From NCBI GenBank assembly GCA_938041325.1, contig CALIAG010000019.1, forward strand, positions 1 through 40,520: a stretch of 40,520 nucleotides of DNA. The letters are read 5' to 3'. The notes beneath the pieces are model-generated. The model saw only the letters and a program-made list of their open reading frames with translations. It did not search any database and was not told the DNA's origin. Both the position numbers and the translations under genes were made by a program. The DNA comes from an uncultured Saprospiraceae bacterium. GTDB lineage: Bacteria; Bacteroidota; Bacteroidia; Chitinophagales; Saprospiraceae. Positions 15,717 through 25,600 of the stretch are shown piece by piece. Numbering within the stretch: the stretch's first letter is position 1; each line of letters starts with the position of its first letter.

Positions 15717-16502
15717 CTATTTAAACAACTTACGTATTTCTCTTACCATGGTATCATCAAAAATAATTCTACGGTGATTTTTTCCTTTGGCTAAATACAT
15801 GTCGGTTCGGTCTGGGTGGACTTTGGAAAGGGTTTTTGAAAATTCAACATTAATCACATCATCCGCTGTACCATGGAAAAGCTTAATGGGACAATTGACT
15901 TTGCTGAATTTTTCAAGATTATTCAATTTGTATTTTAATAGGAAACCCGGGATGAAAGGGAAGAATTGATTTTTCACATCCGTCATACTAGTAAACGGGG
16001 CGACTAATGCTAAATGTCCCGGCTTATTATTAGCCGCTAGGTAAGTTGCGAATCCTGTTCCCAATGAATAGCCCATGATGATAATCTGATCTTCTCGATA
16101 AGATTGTTTGAGGTAGTCATATGCTTTTTGAACATCATCGTACAATTGTTTTTCAGAGTTTATTTTACCTCCCGTTTTTCCATAACCTCTGTACTCCGGT
16201 ATGAAAATATCGTAGCCTGCGTTTTTCAAATCTCTGGTTTGGTATTGTGCAAAACGGATGCTGCCCCTATTGCTGTGCATATATAAAAGCACGCCTTTCG
16301 AATTGGATTGTTTTAAATGCAAGCAATTCATACTCAAACCATCACTAAGTGGGATTTCTACTTCTGTGCCTTCTCCATAGGTATGGCTTTCCGGTAAAAA
16401 TTCTGGATTGAATAAGACGCGTTCCTGATTGAAGTAAAGCAGCAAACACATGCAAACATATAAGAAAAGAACAAAAGAAAGGATGTACTTTAACCAACGC
16501 AT
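15717..16502 (-). CDS. Membrane-anchored alpha/beta hydrolase
   Basis: This 261-residue protein carries an uncleaved N-terminal membrane anchor (residues 5-24, ILSFVLFLYVCMCLLLYF) and an alpha/beta hydrolase domain of the S33/BAAT-like FrsA group. The nucleophile elbow is GYSLGTG with S146, the acid is D214 or D215 in HGTADDVINV, and the histidine is H243 in KGKNHRRI; a probable oxyanion loop is MHSNRGS near residue 76. It should be a periplasm-facing esterase or peptidase-like hydrolase of unknown substrate. The start codon directly abuts the stop of the substrate-binding-like gene (TAG-ATG, no spacer), so the two are translationally coupled. It is the last gene of a three-gene minus-strand cluster. 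Confidence 0.87.
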   Translation of the reverse strand: MRWLKYILSFVLFLYVCMCLLLYFNQERVLFNPEFLPESHTYGEGTEVEIPLSDGLSMNCLHLKQSNSKGVLLYMHSNRGSIRFAQYQTRDLKNAGYDIFIPEYRGYGKTGGKINSEKQLYDDVQKAYDYLKQSYREDQIIIMGYSLGTGFATYLAANNKPGHLALVAPFTSMTDVKNQFFPFIPGFLLKYKLNNLEKFSKVNCPIKLFHGTADDVINVEFSKTLSKVHPDRTDMYLAKGKNHRRIIFDDTMVREIRKLFK

Positions 16503-17381
16503 CTAAGTCAATTTATCATTATCCCGTTTCCAAATAAGGTCAGGAATGAATTCATCTTTTCCGACGATCCCTGCTAGTTTCAAATGGTAAATTATACTTT
16601 TTATCATCTTATCGCTGACCCAGCCATGCATCGCCCATCCTGTATTGTGATACCAACGCTCTACATCTGTGATCTTTTGCTTATATCGTTCAGAAACCAT
16701 TGCAATTGCATTTTCATTTTGCATGAATTGATCGCAAGAATCATGAATGGTGCGCAACATCCGAATTATATTTTCGGGCTGTTCTTTTAATACTTTATCT
16801 GTCGCTGCAATAACAAAACAAGGCCAAGGAGTTAAGTATTCCCCTAATCTCTTAAGCTGTTTTGAATCCACATAGGGTTTAGTTGTAAATTTTTCCCAAT
16901 AGAAAATATCTGATTCTCCTTTGGCAAGAGAATCCAAAGCACCTTCCAAATTTTTAATGATTACAAACTGATCTTCAGTTAAAGTATGGCCTTTACTGTT
17001 TGCATCTACAATAGCCATTAGATGGGATCCGGATCCAAACCGGCTAATCGCATATTTTTTATCAAAAATAGCTTTGTAGTTTTCTATTGGATTATTGTTA
17101 GAAGAATGCACCCCCCAATTTAATGGCGTAGTGATGTATTGGCTTATTATCTTGCTTGGATTGCCTTTGACAATGTCTTTGATAATTCCTTCCGTTAAAA
17201 GAATGCATGCATCGACTTCATCGTTGCGCAAAGCTTTCGTCATTTGCCCTGTTCCTCCTTTGAATGTGGTCCATTCTACCTTAATTCCTCTGCTTTCAAA
17301 TTTCTTTTCCTCAATGGCAAGGTGAACAGGAAGGTTGAAATGCTCTGGCACTCCACCTAACCTAATGGTGTTATTCTGCAT
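16503..17381 (-). CDS. Substrate-binding-protein-like (NMT1/SsuA type) protein without signal peptide
   Basis: This 292-residue protein resembles periplasmic binding proteins of the NMT1/THI5/SsuA group, which bind small organic ligands for ABC importers. The opening IRLGGVPEHFNLPVHLAIEEKKFESRGIKVEW and then KGGTGQMTKALRNDEVDACILLTEG are characteristic. Two-lobe order is preserved, with the second lobe near residues 95-190. Unlike classical importer components, it begins MQNNTIRLGG with no signal peptide and no lipobox, so it should stay in the cytosol. No ABC permease or ATPase gene lies in the window. In some bacteria such signal-less homologues are enzymes or cytosolic ligand sensors; the role here is unknown. 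It is followed without a gap by the alpha/beta hydrolase gene and preceded at 26 bases by a TPR lipoprotein. Confidence 0.8.
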   Translation of the reverse strand: MQNNTIRLGGVPEHFNLPVHLAIEEKKFESRGIKVEWTTFKGGTGQMTKALRNDEVDACILLTEGIIKDIVKGNPSKIISQYITTPLNWGVHSSNNNPIENYKAIFDKKYAISRFGSGSHLMAIVDANSKGHTLTEDQFVIIKNLEGALDSLAKGESDIFYWEKFTTKPYVDSKQLKRLGEYLTPWPCFVIAATDKVLKEQPENIIRMLRTIHDSCDQFMQNENAIAMVSERYKQKITDVERWYHNTGWAMHGWVSDKMIKSIIYHLKLAGIVGKDEFIPDLIWKRDNDKLT

Positions 17382-17407
17382 GCGTAGATTGTATGTCTTT
17401 TAAAAAC

Positions 17408-18277
17408 TTACTTCTTTCTCTTGTTTTCGAAAGCCTGTATTATCTCATCATCGGACTTACCTAAATTATCTAATAAAAACTGGGTATCATCCGCAAACTC
17501 GTCTTTAGGGTATTTTGTTAAAAATTCTTCGTAGTATTTCTTTGCTTCGTCTTTGTTGTTCATGCTGTCATCCAAGGTAAAACCTTTGAAAAACAATGCT
17601 TGTGGCGCTCTATCACTATCTGGAAACTTATCCATCACCCAATCATAAATGGTCAAAGCCCTAGAAAATTGATTGGTATTTCTGGCCATTTCTCCAGCCT
17701 TGATTAAGTATTCCGCACTTTGTTCATCACTTGGAATTACACCTGCATACATTTCACACATATTGATGTAGTCGTTTGCGACATCTTTATTAATCCGTTT
17801 ACTGGTAGGATCAACAAGGCGATCAATAAGACCTTGTAGTAGGCTACTTGATTCAGTTTTGAAGGTTGCTTCATCACCGATTGCTCCCATGAAAGAAACA
17901 AAGTTTTCTCCACTCGGATCCGAACTGGCTAATTTAGTTCGATATATTGAAGCCAATTTTAAAATGTTCTCCGTTCTACTATTAGACCCTCCAAATTCTT
18001 TCAAAGATTTGGTTAACAATCCAGCAGCTTCTGGAAACTTGTTCATCTTCATATACAAATCAGCAGCTTTGCTTAAGTTACCGGCTTTTGTGTTTGCATC
18101 TTCACTTTCCGATTGACTGGAAGAGACGTAAGCATCGATAAGCTTTTGCATACTAGCCGGACTCGAAGAATCAGCCACAGCCTGCTCTAATTTTTCAATA
18201 TTTCCACTAGAATCCGTATTGCAGGAAGGAAAAAAGATTACACAAAGTATCAATAAACTTAGAAAATGAAATTTCAT
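17408..18277 (-). CDS. TPR-containing lipoprotein
   Basis: This lipoprotein is 289 residues from the ATG at 18277, which I prefer to an upstream in-frame ATG at 18352: it places a standard signal (MKFHFLSLLILCVIFFPSC) at the N-terminus with the acylated cysteine at residue 19. The C-terminal half contains TPR units, clearest at SRALTIYDWVMDKFPDSDRAPQ and then DEAKKYYEEFLTKYPKDEFADD, where the pattern of BamD/YbgF-type TPRs (pairs ending YPxxE/S with an A at the turn) is plain. Residues 35-150 hold three more divergent helix pairs (ADLYMKMNKFPEAAGLL). Likely an outer-membrane-associated scaffold of unknown partners. It is the first gene of a cluster whose next members are the binding-protein-like and hydrolase genes. 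Confidence 0.85.
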   Translation of the reverse strand: MKFHFLSLLILCVIFFPSCNTDSSGNIEKLEQAVADSSSPASMQKLIDAYVSSSQSESEDANTKAGNLSKAADLYMKMNKFPEAAGLLTKSLKEFGGSNSRTENILKLASIYRTKLASSDPSGENFVSFMGAIGDEATFKTESSSLLQGLIDRLVDPTSKRINKDVANDYINMCEMYAGVIPSDEQSAEYLIKAGEMARNTNQFSRALTIYDWVMDKFPDSDRAPQALFFKGFTLDDSMNNKDEAKKYYEEFLTKYPKDEFADDTQFLLDNLGKSDDEIIQAFENKRKK

Positions 18278-18509
18278 GTTACAAATGGTTTTATATTCGT
18301 CTAAAAAGTAATTTATGTTCGTTCTGTTTTTAATGGACTTTATGCTTACCAATTAGGATAAAGTCTAATCAAGATCTATAATTAGAAATTGATTTGAAGC
18401 GTTTGAATAGTTCAGATTAAATATATTATAAATACGAACTATTGTTTTACTAAATAAAGTAATTTTAGTCTAAACGAGTTTAAAACTAAAAAAGATAAAT
18501 ATACGATTT

Positions 18510-19805
18510 ATGAACCGATTTCTCCCATTACTTTTTCTTCTTCTGTTAGTTATTTCTTGTGGTCAGAGAAGCAGCCAAGGGTTTATTTCCTCCTTGACAT
18601 TGGAAACTCAGCCTAAAACGGTAATGGGAAGTACAAACTCTTGCAATGATAAGCTTTCTTATATTCCTGATGAAAGGTACCCCGATCATACTCCAATGAA
18701 ATGGATAAAAGTTAATTTTCACATTATGCATCCTGAAGCCGGAGGAAATAATTTTGACAAAAGATCGGCCAAGGTATTTATGAATGAAGTATTGCATTGC
18801 GCCAATGAAAAGCTAAGTCGCAATAAACAAATGAATTTGCCAGTAGGGAATACCAATCCAGCCTTACCAATTCAATATCGTTACAAGATTTGGCCCCGAA
18901 AATACATAGCTGGAGATGATGGGATTTACCACCATTATGATGATGAACTGTATTACATTTTAAGCAAAGGAAAAGTTCGTAACAATTACAGCCGCAAGGT
19001 TTTTGAAAAATACGGGATTCAAAAAGATACGGTCATGAATATCTTTGTTATGGGAATTCATGTAGACAGTTTAAAATCTAAAACGTATAAACCGTCCTCC
19101 AATGGAATTGCATTGGGTACCTGGCTCAAAGTAGCGAAATGGCATTATAATGCACAGGATACGATAATCAAAGATGGGAAAATTAAAGTGCCTAAAGGTA
19201 GGTGGTATGCTCAGGCGCTGCTCAATCATGAAGTCGGACATAATGTAGGACTAAGACATACCTGGCGAGGCAATGACGGTTGTGATGATACACCGAATAA
19301 TGCGAATTGTTGGAATGAAAAAAGTGGTGGGAAATGTAGGGAAGAATGGTCCAATAATATCATGGATTACAATTCAAGAGCCGGAGCTTGGTCTCCTTGT
19401 CAGATCGGTACAGCTCATTACAAAATGTCCAAGAAAAAAGATAAGCTAAGGGGCTTGTTGATTAAAACCTGGTGCCGTTACGATAAGGAAAAATCCATTC
19501 ACATTTATGATGACGTGGTCTGGCCAGGTGCAAAGGATCTGGAAGGAGATATCATTATTGAAAATGGAGGATCACTCACGATTCAATGCCGGGTTTCTCT
19601 TCCTAAAGGAGCAAGAATAGCTGTAGCAGAAAAAGGTCGGTTGATATTAGACGGCGCTCATCTTGAAAATGATTGTGGTCAAAAATGGAAAGGGATAGAA
19701 ACCTGGTCCAAAGGAGCCAACAAAGGGTTGGTTATTGCTCAAAACGATCCAGTAATTGAACATGCTGAAAATTCAATTCAGATGGTCAATAAAGCGATTC
19801 CGTAG
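18510..19805 (+). CDS. Metzincin-type zinc metalloprotease lipoprotein (M43-like)
   Basis: This 431-residue lipoprotein has a lipobox LVISC (C17). The zinc site is HEVGHNVGLRH (H240, E241, H244, H250; consensus HExxHxxGxxH) and the Met-turn is NIMDY (M285), which define a metzincin. The spacing of CDDTPNNANCW and the Met-turn resemble pappalysin-type (M43) peptidases of Bacteroidota. The catalytic region spans about residues 60-310. Residues 335-431 (GDIIIENGGSLTIQCRVSLPKGARIAVAEKGRLILDG in part) are a short beta-strand-rich region of the kind that starts a right-handed beta-helix; here it stops after a few turns, with no T9SS domain, and may attach it to surface material. It probably cleaves proteins at the cell surface or in the periplasm. 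No operon partner is evident. Confidence 0.85.
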   Translation: MNRFLPLLFLLLLVISCGQRSSQGFISSLTLETQPKTVMGSTNSCNDKLSYIPDERYPDHTPMKWIKVNFHIMHPEAGGNNFDKRSAKVFMNEVLHCANEKLSRNKQMNLPVGNTNPALPIQYRYKIWPRKYIAGDDGIYHHYDDELYYILSKGKVRNNYSRKVFEKYGIQKDTVMNIFVMGIHVDSLKSKTYKPSSNGIALGTWLKVAKWHYNAQDTIIKDGKIKVPKGRWYAQALLNHEVGHNVGLRHTWRGNDGCDDTPNNANCWNEKSGGKCREEWSNNIMDYNSRAGAWSPCQIGTAHYKMSKKKDKLRGLLIKTWCRYDKEKSIHIYDDVVWPGAKDLEGDIIIENGGSLTIQCRVSLPKGARIAVAEKGRLILDGAHLENDCGQKWKGIETWSKGANKGLVIAQNDPVIEHAENSIQMVNKAIP

Positions 19806-19867
19806 CTTTTTATAAGACTTTTCTTATTCATTTTAAACCAATCCATTCTTTTAATGTTTACCATTTT

Positions 19868-21226
19868 ATGCAAGGAGAAAACAAACAAAAAATCAATATT
19901 TTCTGGCACAGAAGAGATTTAAGACTAGAGGACAATGCCGGCCTTTATCATGCTTTAAAGTCAGAGTTTCCTGTACTTCCATTATTTATCTTTGATTCCG
20001 AAATTCTGGATAAATTGGAAGATAAAAATGATGCTAGATTAACTTTCATCCATCAGGAACTGCAAAGGATTCAGGAAGAGTTGAAAGAGAAAGGCTCAAG
20101 TATTTTAATTAAAATAGGTCAACCTAAAAAAGTTTGGAAAAAGCTTGTAAAAGAATTTGATGTCAACACCGTTTTTACCAACAGGGATTACGAACCTTAT
20201 GCCCTCCAAAGAGATCATTCCATTAAAGAAATATTGGAAAAATCCAAAATAGAATTCAAGGATTATAAAGACAATGTTATATTTGAACACAAGGAAGTTA
20301 CAAAAGATGATGGCTTGCCTTACACGGTGTTTACTCCTTATAGTCGAAAGTGGAAAGCGAAGTTGGAAACAAAAGTTGAAAAAGTAGGCAGAGGCAATTT
20401 GTCTTATTATTTTAAATCCTATCCTAACGAAAAATACCAGAGCAATTACTACAAAACAGCTCCATTGGCCTTGCCTTCTTTATCAGAAATTGGTTTTGAA
20501 AAATCGGATTTAAGTTTCCCATCCAAAGAAGTCAAACGAAGTTTAATAAAATCTTATACTGAAAACAGAAATTTTCCAGCTATCGACGGAACGTCTAGAT
20601 TGGGCATACATTTCCGATTCGGAACAATAAGTATTCGAGAGAAGGCAAGAAAAAGTGCACTGCTTAATGAAACGTTTCTGAATGAATTAATTTGGCGAGA
20701 CTTCTACTCTATGATATTGTCGAATTTTCCGCATGTGATTGGCAATCCATTTCGTGCAAAGTATGATTTTATCAATTGGAGAAGTGATGAAAAAGATTTC
20801 CAGGCTTGGTGTGAAGGACGGACGGGGTATCCGATGGTAGACGCAGGGATGCGAGAATTGAATAATACAGGACATATGCACAACCGAGTAAGAATGGTGG
20901 TGGCTAGCTTTTTGACGAAACATCTTTTAATAGATTGGAGATTGGGAGAAGCTTATTTTGCCAGAAAATTATTGGACTTTGATTTAGCATCTAATAATGG
21001 AGGTTGGCAATGGGCAGCAGGTTGTGGAACGGATGCAGCACCTTACTTTCGTATTTTTAACCCAGAATCGCAACTCAAGAAGTTCGACAAGGATTGCGTT
21101 TATGTAAAGAAATGGGTTCCTGAATTTGGTACAGAGGATTATGCAAAACCTATAGTAGACCATAAGATGGCTCGGGAGCGTTGCCTAGCGACTTATAAAG
21201 AAGGTTTAGACAGAGCTGCTAAATAA
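19868..21226 (+). CDS. phrB: Deoxyribodipyrimidine photolyase (class I CPD type)
   Basis: This 452-residue flavoprotein repairs UV-induced cyclobutane pyrimidine dimers using blue light. The N-terminal Rossmann-like antenna domain starts with INIFWHRRDLRLEDN. The FAD domain has TSRLGIHFRFGT, ELIWRDFY (E273 and W276, contacting the dimer in the E. coli enzyme), EGRTGYPMVDAGMREL, and NNGGWQWAAG. The electron-relay tryptophans of E. coli PhrB (W306, W359, W382) correspond to W304, W357 and W380, all present, as is N376 near the flavin. The E. coli substrate-contact W338 is H336 here (NTGHMHNR). The photolyase is on the plus strand, 62 bases after the metzincin gene, and ends at a strong terminator shared with the convergent gene at 21346. 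The antenna pigment cannot be read from sequence alone. Confidence 0.95.
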   Translation: MQGENKQKINIFWHRRDLRLEDNAGLYHALKSEFPVLPLFIFDSEILDKLEDKNDARLTFIHQELQRIQEELKEKGSSILIKIGQPKKVWKKLVKEFDVNTVFTNRDYEPYALQRDHSIKEILEKSKIEFKDYKDNVIFEHKEVTKDDGLPYTVFTPYSRKWKAKLETKVEKVGRGNLSYYFKSYPNEKYQSNYYKTAPLALPSLSEIGFEKSDLSFPSKEVKRSLIKSYTENRNFPAIDGTSRLGIHFRFGTISIREKARKSALLNETFLNELIWRDFYSMILSNFPHVIGNPFRAKYDFINWRSDEKDFQAWCEGRTGYPMVDAGMRELNNTGHMHNRVRMVVASFLTKHLLIDWRLGEAYFARKLLDFDLASNNGGWQWAAGCGTDAAPYFRIFNPESQLKKFDKDCVYVKKWVPEFGTEDYAKPIVDHKMARERCLATYKEGLDRAAK

Positions 21227-21265
21227 TCAGAACGAATAATGTTAAGTCAATAATTCAAAGCAATA

Positions 21266-21299
21266 AAAAAGCCTCATTCTTTACAGAACGAGGCTTTTT
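21266..21299. terminator. Bidirectional intrinsic terminator after the photolyase gene
   Basis: Arms AAAAAGCCTCATTCT (21266-21280) and AGAACGAGGCTTTTT (21285-21299) pair except for one A-C mismatch, with a TTAC loop, and the T-run is on both sides. It sits between the photolyase stop and the convergent gene at 21346. Confidence 0.87.
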
Positions 21300-21345
21300 A
21301 ACTCTCTCAATATAACTATTAAAAATCTCAAATAAATTCTTCTAT

Positions 21346-21876
21346 TTAGAATTTAAAGCATTTCTTTTTATTCTTCTTTTTGCGTTTGCTTTTCTTAAAA
21401 CGCTTCTTGTTTCCCATCCCTTGATAGCCTGAGTATACAGGATAATTTCCACCTTTGCGACTACCGCTAAAGGAAGTAGCGCTCGAAGTTGTCCTTGCAG
21501 CAGCAGGAACTATTTCTTGTGGTACTTCTGCATTGCCAGCAGCTGCCACAGCAGGTGCTTCTTCAATCTGCTCTTGAACTTGAATAGGAGTTTCAGGAAT
21601 ACTTTCGTCTGCCAACTTAATGATTTCAGGAGTAGGTTGTTCTGGAATACTCTGTACGGGCTTATCTGCTTCAGTTGTGATCCTGATTACAGTCCCCATA
21701 CTTACATAGTCCATATCAAAATTGGCGGATAGAATTTCTTGATCTGATGCGCCGTCCTTTTTGACAACAACGGTGGTTTCAGAGAATTTCTCGTCTTGGT
21801 ATTGTCTCTTTACTTGCGCATTGGACAATTGGATAAGCCATAGGCTCATAGCCAGAACTAAGCTTAATTTTTTCAT
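21346..21876 (-). CDS. Small secreted protein with acidic/proline centre and very basic tail
   Basis: I do not recognise a family. The 176-residue product has a signal peptide (residues 1-20, WLIQLSNAQ). The mature part falls in three zones: a short beta-like region (ETTVVVKKDGASDQEIL), an acidic, proline-rich, low-complexity centre (about residues 70-130), and a tail rich in glycine and tyrosine (SGSRKGGNYPVYSGYQGMG) that ends in an extreme run of lysine and arginine (KRFKKSKRKKKNKKK) with one cysteine. The basic tail could bind DNA, polysaccharide or the cell surface, and the acidic centre could interact with it. No sorting domain is present. It is 794 bases from the next gene and not in an operon. 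Confidence 0.72.
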   Translation of the reverse strand: MKKLSLVLAMSLWLIQLSNAQVKRQYQDEKFSETTVVVKKDGASDQEILSANFDMDYVSMGTVIRITTEADKPVQSIPEQPTPEIIKLADESIPETPIQVQEQIEEAPAVAAAGNAEVPQEIVPAAARTTSSATSFSGSRKGGNYPVYSGYQGMGNKKRFKKSKRKKKNKKKCFKF

Positions 21877-22672
21877 TAGGATTACAATTACAATATGTTC
21901 AAAAATCGGTGCCTGTTGGCTTTGTTTTTCCCCCTATTTTTCAAGGAGTTGGATATGTTCTTTTGTATTAAACTTTAATATAATTTATAACATGAATTGT
22001 TCCAAAAACGTTCCATGACATATATTAGTTGCCATTAAGACGTTTAATTTTGAAATCAGTAACAAACTAAATCAATACGTTTTAAAAGAGATGATTGGTG
22101 TGTATAGCTAAAACAAGAATTGGAAAAGGCTCTATTTTTTCATTTTCTCATTTTGTAATTTATTGATTGTCAATTTTTTAGACAATGTTTAATCACATAT
22201 AAGTACTATACAAAATTATCCCTTTCTATACTTAATATCAAGCGAAGACACGTAATAAACAACTAAACAGGCGCTTTTAATAAGAAATTAATGTTAGTTA
22301 AATTTTTAATTTATTTTTTTATGAAATATATAAGAGCTTAGTAGTGATTGTTTAAGCCAGATATATGAGGATTTTGCTGAATAAATAGACCGTTTAGGTT
22401 AAGCTTCCAGAACTTAACGTTTTTAACACTATTTGTGAAAAAAATGAATTCAAAGCTGTCACTAGAATAACCTTTCAGGTTTTTCTAATAATGAAGAGTA
22501 GATCTTTGATGGAGAAATTTGATTGTTTTAAAGCTCAGAAATGGCTTTAAAGCTTTCTTTGAGGGAAGCAACATTTTACCAAAAAGAGTAGGGGAGAAAG
22601 GTCCTAGATACAAAAAAAGCAGGTTGGCCAAGACCAACCTGCTTTTAGGTATCAAATTATTTTATTAGAATC
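21877..22672. other. Gene-free 0.8 kb stretch, AT-rich
   Basis: No credible coding region exists here; reading frames on both strands are short. It holds the promoter region of the gene ending at 21876, a terminator at 22611-22646, and an 8-bp inverted repeat TTTAAAGC (22527-22534) with GCTTTAAA (22544-22551). Nothing resembling a structural RNA was recognised. Confidence 0.6.
22611..22646 (-). terminator. Intrinsic terminator of the giant type A surface protein gene
   Basis: AAAAGCAGGTTGG (22615-22627) pairs perfectly with CCAACCTGCTTTT (22634-22646), with a 6-base loop. On the minus strand the T-run follows directly. It ends 26 bases after the stop codon. Confidence 0.9.
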
Positions 22673-25600
22673 TTATTTGTGCTTAGAGATCTTAATGGTT
22701 TCTGTAGTCTTCGCAGAATCGTTGTAGTTGATTCTGATAAAGTATAGTCCAGAAGATAAAGCACTAAAGTCAGCATCTAAGGTTTGCTCTCCAGCAGCTA
22801 CTTGATAAACTCCAACAACTTTACCATCAGCACTTAAAATTTGTACTGTAGCATCCGCTGTTACTTCTTGTCCAATTAGAATTTGAAGTGAGTTAGTAAC
22901 TGGGTTAGGATAGGCAGAAAGTTGATCGTCTCCTTTAGTGACCATTACTTCAGCAACTTCAGAGAATACAATTTCACCATCCAAACCAACTCTTTTGAGT
23001 CTGTAGTAGTTCATTCCTTTTTCAGGATTGTTATGCATGTATTGGTAAGTATTGCTTACCGCATTTCCATTTCCTGCTAACATTGACAATTCTTCAAAAT
23101 TCTCCCCATCAGTTGAGAAGTAAATGAAATAATTGTAAACATCTGTTTCAGCATCAGTTGCCCAATCCAAACGAACCAACGTTTCATTGATCATTGTCGC
23201 TCCGAATCCCATTGCAAAGTTTGCTGCAGGACAGAAGGCATCATCAACACAAACTTTAATGATGTTAGATTCAACAATATAATCAGAACATCCAGCTCTT
23301 CTAGCACATCTGATGAAGTATGTAGTCTCACTCAAAATACCTGGTTGGTAATCTTCGAAGTTAGAATTTGCAATTGGTGTCCATGAAGTATTGAATACTG
23401 GTTGATCAGAAAACATCCATAAGTATTCGATTGGTCCACTTCCTCCTGATGCAGGAAGAACGCTTCTCAATAATCCAGTAGCATCACCAGGACACAATTC
23501 ATCATCTCCACCTTCGATTTCTACTAAACCACCATCCGTTGCATCATCGCAAATTGGGTGGATACCAGCATCAATCGTTAGGTCATCATCTTGACCCTCA
23601 GTAATGATTATAATATCAGTCTTACCATCACTATTTACATCGCTATCAATTGCATCTCCACCATTGTCTTGCTGTGTAAATGTCCAGTCAGCAGGCAATT
23701 GACTAAAGGCAACATAATAAACACCAGGATCAACACATTCTAAAAGGTAGAATCCATTTTCATCAGTGGTGGTCATCATAATCATATTGTCATCAGCATT
23801 ACAAGCTACATTATCTAGACCTCTGTCAAATAAAGTAACCTTTACGTTTGCAACACCTTCTTCATCATCATCTTGTCTTCCGTCTTGATCAAGGTCATAC
23901 CAAACATAGTTTCCAATGTTGATACAAGTATGGAATCCTGCGTCAATTGTTGGGTCATATTCTCCAGGTCCTAATGTTACCATTTGAGACATTCCCATAT
24001 CGCCAGCATCACTATCAAGTGCATCGTCACCTCCTAAGTTTGATCCAGTTGGTGTATAACCAGTTGGTGTATCAAAAGTAACTTTATAAGTACCAGGAAG
24101 TAAACCGTCAAACATGTACATTCCAGTAGCATCGGTGAACAACATTCTCATTATATCAAGACCATCAACTGTAGTACCAGTCAATGTCACTTTTACACCT
24201 TCTATGCCAGATTCACCTGGATCTTGAACACCATTCTTATTGGTATCTTCCCAAACATAGTTTCCTAATTTAGCAGGATCTTCTAATGTTACAGAAGCTT
24301 CACAGCTACATCCAACTTCGTCCGTAATGACTACATCGTATGTTCCAGCACTTAAGCCATCAATGCTTTGAGTACTTGCTCCGTTGCTCCAGTTATAAGT
24401 AAGTGCACCAGTTGCACCGATTGCACTTGCAGAAGCACTACCATCAGAACCATTTAATACGCTGATGTCTGTTCCTTCATTATAACTAGAAGTTACAGCA
24501 GCACTACAAGAAGCTAATCCTGAATTGACAGTTACTGTTGTAGGACTTGCCGTACCAGTACATCCTGCAGCATTTGTTACCGTTACACCGATTGTATAAG
24601 TGCCAGGCATCATCATCGTATAAGTAGGAGTGCTAGAAGTTGCATCATCAAATGAACCTCCAGAAGCGGTCCAGCTATATGTTGCACCTGAAATAGAAGT
24701 AGCAGATAAATCTACAGAACCTCCTCCACAAATACTTGCGAAATCAGGAGTGATTGACACAGTAGGGGAGCCAGAAATAGTTACCGTTGAAGAAGCAGTT
24801 GCAGTACAATCACCTTCAGCAGTTACAGTAACACCGATAGTATAAGTACCAGGCGTCATCATTGTATAAGTTGGTGTTGCACTTGATGCATCATCAAATG
24901 AACCTGCAGAAGAAGTCCAAGCGTAAGTCAAAACAGGTCCAGAAACATTTGCAGTTAAAGCAACTGAAGAACCAACACATGCTTGAGCACCATCAGGGTC
25001 GATGGAAACTGTAGGACAATCTACAGGGCAAAGAGACGGATCTCTAACTACTTCGATAGAGTTACTTAGATCAAAACAACCTGTTAAGTTTCCAGCATTT
25101 TGACCAGCTTCAGCACCAGCAATATCATCATATCCAACTCTCCAAATCAAGCAAGTACCAGCAGGCGCTCCAGTAATATTGAAGCTTGAGTTAGTTGTAA
25201 CTTCTAGGATTGTTAAATCAGCAGTTGTTAAAACATATGCGAAGTTACCAGTAGAAGAACCACCAGTTACATTTACATTAATAATATGAGTGTTACCATC
25301 TGTAGAACAGAAGGTAGTTGGGTCGTTTGTAGAAATAACTCCTGGATCAGGAGCATCACAACAAAGCGAAGGATCTCTAACAACTTCAATTGGATCACTC
25401 AAATCAAAGCAACCTGATAAGTTACCAGCATTTTCACCAACAACAGCACCAGAGATATCAGAATATCCAACTCTCCAAATTAAACAAGTTCCAGCAGGTG
25501 CTCCAGTAATATCAAAACTTGAATTAGGAGTCACCTCTAAGATTGTTAAATCAGAAGTTGTTAATACGTATGCGAAGTTACCAGTAGAAGAACCACCAGT

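Noticed and set aside
18278-18352. N-terminal extension of the TPR lipoprotein from the ATG at 18352
   Set aside because: The extension would bury the signal peptide and lipobox internally; the ATG at 18277 gives a normal lipoprotein signal.
24630-24845. Short plus-strand frame antisense to the PKD region
   Set aside because: A shadow frame; low-complexity translation with no start context.
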